From Herbaspirillum frisingense (GTDB lineage Bacteria; Pseudomonadota; Gammaproteobacteria; Burkholderiales; Burkholderiaceae_D): a stretch of DNA of 64,000 nucleotides. The translations under genes and the position numbers were made by a program. The notes beneath the pieces were generated by a model, which saw nothing but the letters and a program-made list of their open reading frames with translations, did not search any database and was not told where the DNA came from. The stretch is from assembly GCA_009914615.1 (NCBI GenBank), contig WNDX01000005.1:1-64000 (forward strand), given 5' to 3'. Positions 35,825-47,977 of the stretch are shown piece after piece. Each line of letters starts with the position of its first letter. Position 1 is the first letter of the stretch.

Positions 35825-37069
35825 TCAAGCCGCCTTCAGGCGCGCACCGCGCACGCGCGTGAGCAAGAGGAAGGCGATGGCGAAGTTCAGCAGGTTCCAG
35901 CCGATGCCATTGGCGAAGGCCGCATGGTAGGAGCCGGTAAGATCGAAGATCTTGCCTGACATCCAGCCGCCGATGGCCATGCCGAACATGGTGGTCATGA
36001 TCACCGCGCCGACGCGCTGGCCGGCTTCGGCGGCGGGAAAATATTCGCGCACGATGATGGCGTAGGACGGCACGATGCCGCCCTGGAACAGGCCGAACAG
36101 GGCCGAGATCACATACAGCGAGGCCAGGCTATCGAAGGGCAGGAACAGCAGCAGCGACACGCCCTGCAGGAAAGAGCCCAGCAACAGGGTACGCAAGCCG
36201 CCGATGCGGTCGCAGATGGCGCCCGACACCAGCCGGCTGACCACGCCGCAGGCCAGCATCAGCGACAGCATCTGCGCGCCGCGCGCCGGCCCGTAGCCGA
36301 GGTCGCCGCAATAGGCGACGATATGCACCTGGGGCATGGCCATCGCCACGCAACAGGCGATGCCGGCCACGCACAGCAGCAGTTGCGCCGAACCGGTGGA
36401 CAAGCCGAACGGACGGTTGCCGGCACCGGCCCGGGCCGCGCCCGTGCCCGCCGCCTGCACGGGCGGACGCGCGCGCATCAGCAAGGCCAGCGTACACATC
36501 ACCGCTGCGCAGACGATTCCCAGGCCGATATAAGTCTGGCGCCAGCCGACCGCCTCGACGAAATGCTGGACGATGGGTGGCCAGATGGCGCCGCCCAGAT
36601 AATTGCCGCTGGCGCACACCGCCACCGCGATGCCACGGCGCTTCAGGAACCACAGCGAAGTATCGGCCACCAGCGGCGAGAAGGTCGCGGAGGTGCCCAG
36701 CAGGCCGATCAGGATACAGTGCGCCGCCATGAAGGCCCAGATGTTGGGCGCCAGCGCCGCCGCGATGAAACCGCCGCCCAGGCAGGCACCGCCCAGCATC
36801 AGCGGCTTCATGATGCCGGCCTTGTCGGCCATGCGGCCCATCAGCATGCCGCCCGCGCCCACGCCCAGCATGGTCAGCGTATAGGGCAGCGACGCCAGTC
36901 CGCGATCCACGCCGAAATCGGCCTGTACCGCCGGCAGCACCACCGCCATCACATACATGCCGCTGGCGCCGACGATCATCAGGATCAGCGTAATGAAGAG
37001 CCGCATGACGGCATAGGACGAATCGACCCGATGCAGGCTGGCCGCGTGGCCGGATGGGCTGGAATCCAC
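35825..37069 (-). CDS. MFS transporter
   Basis: A 414-residue major facilitator with about twelve membrane spans. After a roughly 20-residue cytoplasmic tail the first span is MRLFITLILMIVGASGMYVM; GVGAGGMLMGRMADKAGIMK at loop 2-3 is the MFS signature, with its repeat GAICDRIGGLRTLLLG near 270. General family resemblance is to oxalate/formate or monocarboxylate carriers, but the substrate cannot be assigned. A start at M22 (37006) is a plausible alternative. It stands as a single gene. Confidence 0.87.
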   Translation of the reverse strand: MDSSPSGHAASLHRVDSSYAVMRLFITLILMIVGASGMYVMAVVLPAVQADFGVDRGLASLPYTLTMLGVGAGGMLMGRMADKAGIMKPLMLGGACLGGGFIAAALAPNIWAFMAAHCILIGLLGTSATFSPLVADTSLWFLKRRGIAVAVCASGNYLGGAIWPPIVQHFVEAVGWRQTYIGLGIVCAAVMCTLALLMRARPPVQAAGTGAARAGAGNRPFGLSTGSAQLLLCVAGIACCVAMAMPQVHIVAYCGDLGYGPARGAQMLSLMLACGVVSRLVSGAICDRIGGLRTLLLGSFLQGVSLLLFLPFDSLASLYVISALFGLFQGGIVPSYAIIVREYFPAAEAGQRVGAVIMTTMFGMAIGGWMSGKIFDLTGSYHAAFANGIGWNLLNFAIAFLLLTRVRGARLKAA

Positions 37070-37278
37070 TGTTTGTCTCCGTGTTCTTATTGAATTGAGG
37101 TGGCCGCGCGATTTGTTGTTATCGCTTCGACATCAGGGCGAAGGCGTGGCGGCGCGAGCTGCACAGACTAACACGGGGAGAACTTGCCTGCAGATGGCCT
37201 GCCGGCAGGAATGGGCGGCTCCCGTGGCGGCTCCCCTGGCGGTGCGACGAACGCCGCTGATTTTCCACCATCGCAACG

Positions 37279-37306
37279 AAAAAAGCCCGCTTCACGGCGG
37301 GCTTTC
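37279..37306 (-). terminator. Intrinsic terminator downstream of the WGR gene
   Basis: On the minus strand AAAGCCCGCCGTGAAGCGGGC then TTTTTTCG: a 7-8 bp stem with a GTGA loop and six Ts, 22 bp after the WGR stop. It also isolates the MFS gene. Confidence 0.9.
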
Positions 37307-37327
37307 AAGACAATCACGACTCAGGCA

Positions 37328-37624
37328 TCACAAGCCCGGCGAACGCACATGGTAAGGATGCACCTGGTCGTAGCCGTTGCGCTCCTTCTTTTCCGTGATC
37401 TTCTGCAGCATCTGCAGGCCGGCCTCATGACCATCGACCACGATGCGTTTGCCGCCGCCGCGCAACATCTGGGCGCCGCCCCAGGTCTGGGTCAGGATCC
37501 AGTCGCCCAGCAGATCTTGCCCGAGATCAACCGTGAAGGTGCTGCGCGCATTGTCGGTGAAATGCAGGCGCGTGGCGCCGGTGACGGGCAGCGAATGAGT
37601 GGCATTGTCGGCGGAATCGATCAT
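37328..37624 (-). CDS. Small stand-alone WGR domain protein
   Basis: A 98-residue protein. From ATG 37624 the sequence has the pattern of a WGR domain: beta strands in TRLHFTDNARSTFTVDLGQD, a central LLGDWILTQTWGGAQMLRGG with the W-G pair, and a helix EAGLQMLQKITEKKERNGY at the end. WGR domains bind nucleic acids in PARPs and in MolR-type regulators; short free-standing versions occur in proteobacteria with no known function. I chose ATG 37624 over 37684, which adds an unrelated segment. It lies after metH on the same strand, 129 bp away. Confidence 0.75.
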   Translation of the reverse strand: MIDSADNATHSLPVTGATRLHFTDNARSTFTVDLGQDLLGDWILTQTWGGAQMLRGGGKRIVVDGHEAGLQMLQKITEKKERNGYDQVHPYHVRSPGL

Positions 37625-37753
37625 GGCGCGGATGTGGGCAAAGCAGCGGGCGGAGGATGATAGCAGGACGGCGGGCGAATTCAAGTGTATCCGGCGGGCT
37701 TTCAGCTTGCAACGCCAAGCCGCAAGCCCGCCAGACCAGGCCGAACCGGCCGC

Positions 37754-41497
<3,744 letters not shown>

Positions 41498-41690
41498 CTG
41501 GCGTTTTTCTCTTGTTCCGGCAACAATGCGGCCCTTGTCGCCCCGGATTTCCCGGGACAAGAACCGGCCGTCGGCCGACCGGTTTTATGGGCGAAAATAG
41601 GGGCAAATTATACGCCAAACGGCCTTCTTTCCCGAGCCGGGAGAGGCCGTCCGCCCCCTCCGATCATTGCAAAACAACAACTTACGACGC
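41498..41690. promoter_or_regulatory. Divergent promoter region of metH and the nucleosidase gene
   Basis: The 193 bp between the two starts contains TATAAT on the minus strand (41612-41607), a good -10 for metH with no clear -35, which gives an untranslated leader of about 105 nt. In the leader an imperfect GC-rich palindrome lies at 41562-41585 (AACCGGCCG ... CGACCGGTT in plus orientation). No known riboswitch pattern was found. Confidence 0.45.
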
Positions 41691-42272
41691 ATGCCAGCCG
41701 CTCACCGCATCCTTATCCTCACCGCCCTGGAAAACGAACTGAACGCCGCCGACGCGCCCGAGGGCGTGGAGGTGCTCTATTGCGGCGTCGGCAAGGTCAA
41801 TGCCGCGCTGTGCGCCACCCAGGCGATCCTGGAGCGCCGCCCCGCGCTGATCATCAATTTCGGCACGGCCGGCAAGATTGATCCGCTGCACGACGGCTTG
41901 CTGGAAATCGCCTCCGTGGTCCAGCGCGACATGATGGCCATGCCGCTGGCGCCGCGCGGCGTGACACCCTTGATGCCCGAAGAGCAGCAGCCGCCGCGAC
42001 TGGAATCCGGCCATCCGGGCGTGGTCTGCGGCACCGGCGACAGCTTCGTCACCGCCGCCGATGACTGGCTGCTGCAGCAAAAGGTCGATCTGGTGGACAT
42101 GGAACTGTTCGCCATCGCCCGCGTTTGCCGCCACTTCGGCGTGCCGTGGCGCGCCTTCAAGTTCATCACGGACGGCGCCGACGACGACGCGGCAAACGAC
42201 TGGCAAGCCAAGGTGCATCTGGGCGCCGAGCTGTTCTGGAGGCATCTGCCCCACGTCCTGAAGCAGTCCTGA
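41691..42272 (+). CDS. MTA/SAH nucleosidase-like phosphorylase-fold protein
   Basis: A 193-residue member of the purine nucleoside phosphorylase fold. ILILTALENELNAADAPEGV at residues 6-25, YCGVGKVNAALCATQAIL and INFGTAGKIDPLHDGLLEIA are typical of MtnN; CGTGDSFVTA and DMELFAIARVCRHFGVPWRA supply the active-site Met-Glu pair. It is shorter than E. coli MtnN (about 230). It would hydrolyse S-adenosylhomocysteine or methylthioadenosine, which fits its position divergent from metH. Start ATG 41691; an upstream frame lacks similarity. An 11 bp tandem repeat covers the stop codon. Confidence 0.82.
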   Translation: MPAAHRILILTALENELNAADAPEGVEVLYCGVGKVNAALCATQAILERRPALIINFGTAGKIDPLHDGLLEIASVVQRDMMAMPLAPRGVTPLMPEEQQPPRLESGHPGVVCGTGDSFVTAADDWLLQQKVDLVDMELFAIARVCRHFGVPWRAFKFITDGADDDAANDWQAKVHLGAELFWRHLPHVLKQS

Positions 42273-42299
42273 AGCAATCCTGAAGCAATCCTGAAACAG
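42256..42299 (+). repeat. Four tandem 11 bp repeats over the nucleosidase stop codon
   Basis: Units TCCTGAAGCAG, TCCTGAAGCAA, TCCTGAAGCAA and TCCTGAAACAG are contiguous. The stop codon TGA is in the second unit; as 11 is not a multiple of 3, a change in copy number upstream of it would alter the C-terminus. Confidence 0.9.
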
Positions 42300-42333
42300 C
42301 ACGACCAGGCCGCTTTCGGCCCCGGTGAAACGA

Positions 42334-42365
42334 CAAGGCCCCGCGGCTTGCACAGCGGGGCCTTG
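42334..42365 (+). terminator. Strong hairpin between convergent genes
   Basis: CAAGGCCCCGC, loop of 10 nt, GCGGGGCCTTG: perfect 11 bp stem. T-runs are poor on both strands, but position between the convergent nucleosidase and amidinohydrolase genes suggests a terminator. Confidence 0.7.
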
Positions 42366-42381
42366 CTTCATGCGCCCTTGT

Positions 42382-43269
42382 TCAGGCGCTGCGGCGCTTG
42401 CCGTCGATGCCGTGCAAGGGCGCATTGGCGGCGCGCCGGCGCGGCTCGGTCATCTTCAGCGTCAGGCACTTGGCGGCGCCGCCGGCTTTCATGAATTCCG
42501 ACAACGGTGTCACGTGTACCTCGAAGCCCTTGCCTTCCAGTTGCGCGCGCAGGGTGGCGGAGGCGTGATTCAGGAACACGTGGCGGCCGGCGTTGACGGT
42601 GTTGCAGGCAAAGTGCAGCGCGTCCTCTTCGCCCACCGCGATCAGCCGGTGCGGCGCCACGCGGCTGGTGATGGCCTTTTGCGAGGCAGCATCGAAGGCG
42701 GGCAGATAGACCATCAGGTAACCGCCTTCCAGCGGACAGAAACAGGTGTCCAGGTGGTAGAAGCGCGGATCCACCAGCTGCAGCGATTGCACTTCGATAT
42801 CCAGCCAGCCCGCGATCAGCGGCGCCGCGCGCACGCCGGTGCGGTGGCCGTAGCCCATCCACAGCAGCTCGGACTCGCGATCGAGCAGCGCATCGCCGGC
42901 GCCTTCGAAGGGCACGTCGTCAGGCATGGTCAGCACGCGCAGACCCTGTGCTTCGAACCAGGCCCGGAAGCGCGGTTCTTCGGGCTGGCGCTCGGCATGG
43001 CGGAAGTGCGACAGCACCACCGTGTCCGCCAGCACCAGGCCGCCGTTGGCGGTGAACACCATGTCCGGCACGCCGGACGCCGACGGCATCTCGCGCACCT
43101 CCGCCACGCGCGCGATACCCTCGCGCAGCGTGCGCCACTGGCGCGCGGCCAGCGAGAGATCCGCGTGGGCGACGTTGCCCTCCATCCACGGATTGATCAC
43201 ATAGGAAACCTCGTAGTGCTCCGGCGGGCACATCAGGAAGGCATTGTGGCGTTGTTGTTGCATGATCAT
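42382..43269 (-). CDS. Amidinohydrolase (arginine deiminase / DDAH / citrulline hydrolase family)
   Basis: A 295-residue protein of the guanidino-modifying (pentein) fold. Substrate-binding VPDMVFTANGGLVLADTVVL near residue 66, catalytic His in FYHLDTCFCPLEGG near 171, and nucleophile Cys in GGAAKCLTL near 268. Family members act on arginine, dimethylarginine or citrulline; citrulline hydrolase CtlX and DDAH are the nearest by size. Its position 20 bp after rocD on the same strand suggests it yields ornithine or citrulline for RocD, with the Lrp-type gene as regulator. The exact substrate is an inference from context. Confidence 0.85.
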   Translation of the reverse strand: MIMQQQRHNAFLMCPPEHYEVSYVINPWMEGNVAHADLSLAARQWRTLREGIARVAEVREMPSASGVPDMVFTANGGLVLADTVVLSHFRHAERQPEEPRFRAWFEAQGLRVLTMPDDVPFEGAGDALLDRESELLWMGYGHRTGVRAAPLIAGWLDIEVQSLQLVDPRFYHLDTCFCPLEGGYLMVYLPAFDAASQKAITSRVAPHRLIAVGEEDALHFACNTVNAGRHVFLNHASATLRAQLEGKGFEVHVTPLSEFMKAGGAAKCLTLKMTEPRRRAANAPLHGIDGKRRSA

Positions 43270-43288
43270 TCTCCTTGGTTGGTTTGCT

Positions 43289-44545
43289 TCAATGTTCGTG
43301 CAGCGCTTCCCCGATTTCGCTGAACACCGCGCGGATCGCGGCCAGCGCGAAATCGACCTGCTCCGCGTCGATCAGCAGCGGCGGCGCGAAGCGCACCACC
43401 GTGTCGTGCGTCTCGCGCGAGAGGATGCCGCGTGCCATCAGGCGCTCACAGAAAGCGCGTCCGCCGATCAACGCCGGATCGAGATCCATGCCGATCAGCA
43501 GGCCGCGCCCGCGCACTTCGCGGATCGCCGGATGGCCGATGGCGCGCAGGCCTTCCCTCAATCGCCGGCCCATGCGCTCGGCGTTGTCGATCAATACGCC
43601 GTCGGCCAGCAACTCCAGCGCCTTGGTGGCCACCGCCGCCGCCAGCGGATTTCCGCCGAAGGTGCTGCCGTGATCGCCCGGCGTGAATACCGCCATCACA
43701 TCCGCCCTGGCGAGGAAGGCCGACACCGGCAGCAAGCCGCCGCCCAGCGCCTTGCCCAGCACCAGGCCGTCAGGACGGATGCCGTCGTGGTCGCAGGCCA
43801 GCAGGCGGCCGGTGCGGCCCAGGCCGGTCTGCACCTCGTCGCAGATCAGCAGCACCTGGCGGCGCGTGCAAATCTCGCGGCAGCGCCGCAGGTAACCCTC
43901 CGGGGGCACCACGATGCCGCCCTCGCCCTGTATCGGTTCGACCAGGAAAGCCGCGGTATCCGGCGTGATGGCGGCTTCCAGCGCGTCGGCATCGCCGAAC
44001 GGCACGCTGTCGAAACCGCCGTCGAAGGGACCGAAGCCGGCGCGGTATTGCGCCTCCGACGAAAAACCGACGATGGTGGTAGTGCGTCCGGCGAAATTGC
44101 CCTTGCACACCACGATGCGCGCCCGCCCTTGCGGCACGCGCTTGCTGGTATAGGCCCATTTGCGCGCCGCCTTGATGGCGGTCTCGACGGCTTCGGCGCC
44201 GCTGTTCATCGGCAGCGCCCGTTCCATCCCCACTGTCTCGCACAAGCGCTGCAGGAACAGGCCGAGTTTGTCGCTGTAAAACGCCCGCGACGTGACGGCA
44301 AGACGCTGCGCCTGCGACGCCAGCGCGGCCACCAGTTGCGGATGTGCATGGCCGAAGCTGACGGCGGAATAGGCCGACATCATGTCCATGTAACGGCGCC
44401 CCTGCTCATCCCACAGCCAGATGCCCTCGCCGCGGCTCAACACCACCGGCAGCGGCGCATAGTTGTGGGCGCAATAGCGGCGCTCCAGCGCAATGTGCGG
44501 ATTGGTCGGCGGGTTGTCCCGTCGCTGCTCTTGCTGAATGTCCAT
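43289..44545 (-). CDS. rocD: Ornithine--oxo-acid transaminase
   Basis: A 418-residue class III PLP aminotransferase. The opening IALERRYCAHNYAPLPVVLS is diagnostic of ornithine aminotransferase. SGAEAVETAIKAARKWAY binds PLP phosphate, LICDEVQTGLGRTG near 235 has the PLP-interacting Asp, and VLGKALGGGLLPVSAFLA has the Schiff-base Lys. ATG 44545 is preceded by GAGGAGGGCAC. It makes glutamate-5-semialdehyde from ornithine in arginine catabolism. It is divergent from the Lrp-type regulator and precedes the amidinohydrolase gene. Confidence 0.94.
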   Translation of the reverse strand: MDIQQEQRRDNPPTNPHIALERRYCAHNYAPLPVVLSRGEGIWLWDEQGRRYMDMMSAYSAVSFGHAHPQLVAALASQAQRLAVTSRAFYSDKLGLFLQRLCETVGMERALPMNSGAEAVETAIKAARKWAYTSKRVPQGRARIVVCKGNFAGRTTTIVGFSSEAQYRAGFGPFDGGFDSVPFGDADALEAAITPDTAAFLVEPIQGEGGIVVPPEGYLRRCREICTRRQVLLICDEVQTGLGRTGRLLACDHDGIRPDGLVLGKALGGGLLPVSAFLARADVMAVFTPGDHGSTFGGNPLAAAVATKALELLADGVLIDNAERMGRRLREGLRAIGHPAIREVRGRGLLIGMDLDPALIGGRAFCERLMARGILSRETHDTVVRFAPPLLIDAEQVDFALAAIRAVFSEIGEALHEH

Positions 44546-44675
44546 GTGCCCTCCTCTGGCCACCACCGGGGCGTATCCAAGTTGATTTCACCGGCCGGCG
44601 CAGGTTCATTGCATGCGTACAGGATAATTGCAGGAGCGGGAAATTACTTTGCGTTTTTATTCTCGATTTCGGACT

Positions 44676-44698
44676 ATCATGAACGATAATTTCATGAT
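44676..44698. promoter_or_regulatory. Palindromic Lrp-type operator candidate
   Basis: ATCATGAA, 7 bp spacer (CGATAAT), TTCATGAT is a perfect 8 bp inverted repeat in A/T-rich DNA 131 bp upstream of rocD. It lies immediately before the start of the Lrp-type gene and overlaps an alternative ATG at 44679. Confidence 0.55.
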
Positions 44699-44708
44699 TA
44701 TGCGAAAA

Positions 44709-45179
44709 ATGGAAAAATTCGATCGTTATGACCGCATCATCCTCGAAACCTTGCAAGCCGACGGCCGGGCCAGCAACGTCGAGCTGTCCGATCGCGTGAA
44801 CCTGTCGCCGCCGCAGTGCTACCGCCGCGTGCAAAGACTGGAACAGGAAGGCGTGATTCGCGGTTATGCCGCGCAGGTGGAGCCGGCGGCGCTGGGGCTG
44901 GGCGTGACGGCCTTCGTCAGCCTCAGCCTGGCGCGCGAACAGTTCAAGCAGGTGCGCAGCGTGGAAAAGGCGATCCGCCAGTTTCCGGAGATCCTCGAGT
45001 GCTACACCATCTCGGGCGACTTCGATTACCTGCTCAAGGTGGTGGCGACCGATCTGAAGAGCCTGTCGGCCTTCCTCACCGATCGCCTCATGCAGGTGCC
45101 GGGCGTGGCCGGCGTGCGCTCAATGGTGTGCATGGAAGAAATCAAGCCGGCCAGCCCCTTGCCGGTGCCGGGGGATTAA
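44709..45179 (+). CDS. Lrp/AsnC-family transcriptional regulator
   Basis: A 156-residue regulator. The N-terminal helix-turn-helix (FDRYDRIILETLQADGRASN, then LSDRVNLSPPQCYRRVQRLE) and the C-terminal RAM domain (GVTAFVSLSLAREQFKQV, CYTISGDFDYLLKVVATDLK) are complete. I favour ATG 44709, which gives normal length; in-frame ATGs at 44679, 44694 and 44700 would add up to ten residues. None has a good ribosome site. It is divergent from rocD and probably activates rocD and the amidinohydrolase gene in response to an amino acid such as arginine or ornithine. Confidence 0.88.
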   Translation: MEKFDRYDRIILETLQADGRASNVELSDRVNLSPPQCYRRVQRLEQEGVIRGYAAQVEPAALGLGVTAFVSLSLAREQFKQVRSVEKAIRQFPEILECYTISGDFDYLLKVVATDLKSLSAFLTDRLMQVPGVAGVRSMVCMEEIKPASPLPVPGD

Positions 45180-45253
45180 GAGAGAAATGAAGCCGGATGC
45201 ATGAAGCCGGATGCGTCGCGCACATCCGGCGCCGGCGGCCGATATGCCCGGAA

Positions 45254-46207
45254 TCAGGCGAAGCGGCCGCCTTCGAGCGGGAAGCCCTTGAGGAATTCAG
45301 TCGCCGGCAAACGCTTGCCGCCCGGCTTCTGCAGCTCGGTCAGCAGCAGCGCGCCTTCGCCGCAGGCCACCACGATGCCCGCCTGCGCGTCGGCCGACAG
45401 CACCTGGCCCGGTTCGCCGCGCTGGGCGACCGTTACGGGATGGGCCTGCCACAGCTTGACCACCGTCTCGCCGAAGCGGCCGGTCGCGCCGGGGAAGGGA
45501 TTGAAGGCGCGAATGCGGCGCGCCAGTTGCTCCGCGCTTTGCGTGAAATCGAGCGCGGCCTCTTCCTTGGCGATCTTGGCGGCGTAGTTGGCGCCCTCTT
45601 CCGGCTGCGGCGTGGCGGGCAGTTCGCCGCGCTCCAGCTTGGCCAGCGCATCCACGATCATCTTGCCGCCCAGTGCGGCCAGCTTGTCGTGCAGGCTGCC
45701 GGTGGTGTCGTTCTCCAGGATGGGCAAGCTTTCGATCAGCAGCATCGGGCCGGTATCCAGCCCTTCTTCCATCTGCATGATGGTGATGCCGGTCTCGGCA
45801 TCGCCGGCCTCGATGGCGCGATGGATGGGCGCGGCGCCGCGCCAGCGCGGCAACAGCGAGCCGTGGATATTGATGCAGCCATGGCGCGGGATGTCCAGCA
45901 CGCTGCGCGGCAGGATCAACCCATAAGCGGCCACCACCATCACATCGTGCGGCGTGGCTTGCAGCAATGCATGCGCTTCCTGCGCCACCTCCGGATACTT
46001 GCCGTTGAGTCGCAGCGACACCGGCTGCGCCACCGGCGTGCCGTGCTTCTGCGCGCATTGCTTGACCGGCGAGGCCTGCAGCTGCATGCCGCGGCCGGCG
46101 GGACGATCGGGCTGGGTCAGCACCAGCGTGATGTCGTGGCCGGCGGCGTACAGCGCTTCCAGCGCGACGGCGGCGAATTCCGGGGTGCCGGCAAAGATGA
46201 TCTTCAT
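45254..46207 (-). CDS. fmt: Methionyl-tRNA formyltransferase
   Basis: A 317-residue enzyme. It starts [20 protein letters not shown]; the catalytic [20 protein letters not shown] near residue 109 holds the Asn/His of the formyltransferase site, then the C-terminal OB-like tRNA-binding domain. It formylates initiator Met-tRNA. In many bacteria fmt sits with def; def is not next to it here. It follows an SDR gene by 47 bp on the same strand and may be cotranscribed with it. Confidence 0.95.
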   Translation of the reverse strand: MKIIFAGTPEFAAVALEALYAAGHDITLVLTQPDRPAGRGMQLQASPVKQCAQKHGTPVAQPVSLRLNGKYPEVAQEAHALLQATPHDVMVVAAYGLILPRSVLDIPRHGCINIHGSLLPRWRGAAPIHRAIEAGDAETGITIMQMEEGLDTGPMLLIESLPILENDTTGSLHDKLAALGGKMIVDALAKLERGELPATPQPEEGANYAAKIAKEEAALDFTQSAEQLARRIRAFNPFPGATGRFGETVVKLWQAHPVTVAQRGEPGQVLSADAQAGIVVACGEGALLLTELQKPGGKRLPATEFLKGFPLEGGRFA

Positions 46208-46254
46208 GAGGGACTCCAAACTCGGCGGCCGATGCAAGCCGGCCGCCGCAAAGG

Positions 46255-47061
46255 TTACAGGTTGCGCTTCTTGTGCGGGGCGCGCGCGAACACCATATCG
46301 TACAGCCAGTTCGGCGCCATCCTGAGCAGCTTGGCGACCACGCCCATCTGCCAGGGAATGACGCGATAGCTGACACCGGCGGCGATGCTTTGCAGGGCGC
46401 GCTCGGCGAAGCGCTCGACCGGCATCAGGAAGGGCATGCGGTAGTGATTGATCCGGGTCATCGGCGTATCGATGTAGCCCGGGGCGATGGTCACCACCTT
46501 GATGCCGGAAGTGCGCAGCTCCACCCGCAGCGATTCGCAATAGCTGATGATCGCCGCCTTGGAGGCGCTGTAAGCCTCGGCGCCCGGCAAGCCGCGAATG
46601 CCCGCCACGCTGCCGATGCCGACCAGGCGGCAACGGCGACGCTGCGGTTCGGGCAGCGCCTTCATGCGCGCCACGAAGGGCGAAAACGTAGCGAAAGCGG
46701 CGGTGACGTTGACCGCCATGATGCGCTCGAAGGCGGCCAGGTCTTCCTGGTATTCGGTCAGCGTGCCTTGCGAAATGCCGGCATTGGCGATCACCACGTC
46801 GGCGCCGCCGAATTCTTCCATGAAGGCGCCGGCCACGGCTTGCAGTGCGGCGTGGTCGGTCACGTCCAATGCGTAGATGCGATGCGCGCCGGGATTGGGC
46901 AAGGCCGCGCGCAGGCTCTCCAGCTCGGCCACGCGCCGCGCCACCAGCCCCAGCACTGCGCCCTGCTGCGCATAGGCGCGCGCCAGCGCCATGCCGATGC
47001 CGCTGGATGCACCGGTCAGAAAGACGCGCGGCCCGGTCGCGCCAGCCTGGGAATGTGCCAT
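46255..47061 (-). CDS. Short-chain dehydrogenase/reductase family protein
   Basis: A 268-residue classical SDR. Cofactor motif [20 protein letters not shown] near residue 14, NAG in [10 protein letters not shown] near 90, and the catalytic YSASK near 163 with its upstream Ser in VGIGSVAG. The C-terminal segment [20 protein letters not shown] suggests a membrane-associated SDR similar to those of fatty-acid or lipid metabolism. Substrate unknown. It is between the dsbA terminator and fmt. Confidence 0.9.
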   Translation of the reverse strand: MAHSQAGATGPRVFLTGASSGIGMALARAYAQQGAVLGLVARRVAELESLRAALPNPGAHRIYALDVTDHAALQAVAGAFMEEFGGADVVIANAGISQGTLTEYQEDLAAFERIMAVNVTAAFATFSPFVARMKALPEPQRRRCRLVGIGSVAGIRGLPGAEAYSASKAAIISYCESLRVELRTSGIKVVTIAPGYIDTPMTRINHYRMPFLMPVERFAERALQSIAAGVSYRVIPWQMGVVAKLLRMAPNWLYDMVFARAPHKKRNL

Positions 47062-47111
47062 GCCTGCTCCTCGCTAGAAATGAAACCCCGGCTCAACGCC
47101 GGGCTGAAATG

Positions 47112-47146
47112 AAAACGGCCCGCGGCCTTGCGGACGCGGACCGTTT
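47112..47146 (-). terminator. Intrinsic terminator after dsbA
   Basis: On the minus strand AAACGGTCCGCGTCCGC, AAGG, then CCGCGGGCCGTTTT: a long GC-rich stem with some mismatches and a short T-run, 15 bp after the stop. A second small hairpin (CCCGGC ... GCCGGG) lies at 47086-47103. Confidence 0.7.
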
Positions 47147-47161
47147 GCGGATGCTCAGCGC

Positions 47162-47866
47162 TTACTTCTTCTTGGCTGCGGCGCCGCCGGCCTTCTCGGC
47201 AGCGGCCTTGGCGACCAGGTGATCCATCACCTGCAGCGCCGCGGCTTGCTGCATCGATTCCGGCTGGTTGGCCAGCGCCACGCCGACCACGGCCGGCGAG
47301 GTCACGTAACGGCCGTCGATGGCGATCATCGGCACGCCATCCACCTTGTAGGCTTCCTGCAGCTGGGCCGCGCGGCGGGCCTTGGTCTGCACGCCGAAGG
47401 AGTTGTACAGGTCCTGGAACTTTTGCTTGTCGATACCCAGCTTCTCGATGTAAGCCAGGATGGTCTTGTCGGTGTTGACGCGCTGGCCTTCGACGTGGAT
47501 TGCATGGAAGATCTTCGGGCTCAGTTCTTCAGCCTTGCCCATGGCTTCCAGCGTGTAGTACAGCTTCTGCTGCGGCACGAAGCTGTCGCGGAAGGCCACC
47601 GGCACCTTCTTGAAGTTGATCTTGTCGCCTTGCTTCTTGACCCAGGCGGTCAGCGAGGGATCCCAGGCCGCGCAGTGCGGGCAATCGAACCAGAAGAACT
47701 CGGTAACCTCGACCTTATTGCCCGAATCGGTAGGCTGAGCCTGCTCCAGCACGCGATAGTCACTGCCCACTTGCGGATTGGCCGGCGAAGCCGATGCACT
47801 GACGCTAGCCGACAAGGCCAGCACGCCAAAGCTGACGGCTGCCAGCAGCTGTTGATAGAAACGCAT
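47162..47866 (-). CDS. dsbA: Periplasmic thiol:disulfide interchange protein DsbA
   Basis: A 234-residue thioredoxin-fold oxidase. It has a signal peptide (residues 1-25, ending SASASA) and the active site CPHC near residue 61 in FFWFDCPHCAAWDPS; the cis-proline loop VDGVPMIAIDGRY lies near 175. The central LYYTLEAMGKAEELSPKIF helical insert is typical. It introduces disulfides into exported proteins. It is downstream of argS and the SPOR gene on the same strand, with a terminator after it. Confidence 0.93.
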   Translation of the reverse strand: MRFYQQLLAAVSFGVLALSASVSASASPANPQVGSDYRVLEQAQPTDSGNKVEVTEFFWFDCPHCAAWDPSLTAWVKKQGDKINFKKVPVAFRDSFVPQQKLYYTLEAMGKAEELSPKIFHAIHVEGQRVNTDKTILAYIEKLGIDKQKFQDLYNSFGVQTKARRAAQLQEAYKVDGVPMIAIDGRYVTSPAVVGVALANQPESMQQAAALQVMDHLVAKAAAEKAGGAAAKKK

Positions 47867-47977
47867 GAAAATTACCCTCTCTGATGGATATTCGGCAAGG
47901 ACCGATGCGGTCCCCGCATCCGCCCGGTCCGCCGGCTATCCCCTGCCGTCGGGCCAAACGGTTGCTGTCATTACTGA

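Noticed and set aside
41498-41600. Possible SAH or cobalamin riboswitch in the metH leader
   Set aside because: None of the conserved elements of either class was found on the minus strand; only a GC-rich palindrome is present.
45180-45240. Two copies of TGAAGCCGGATGC followed by a CCGGATG/CATCCGG hairpin after the Lrp-type gene
   Set aside because: A possible terminator, but without a T-run; too weak to list as a feature.
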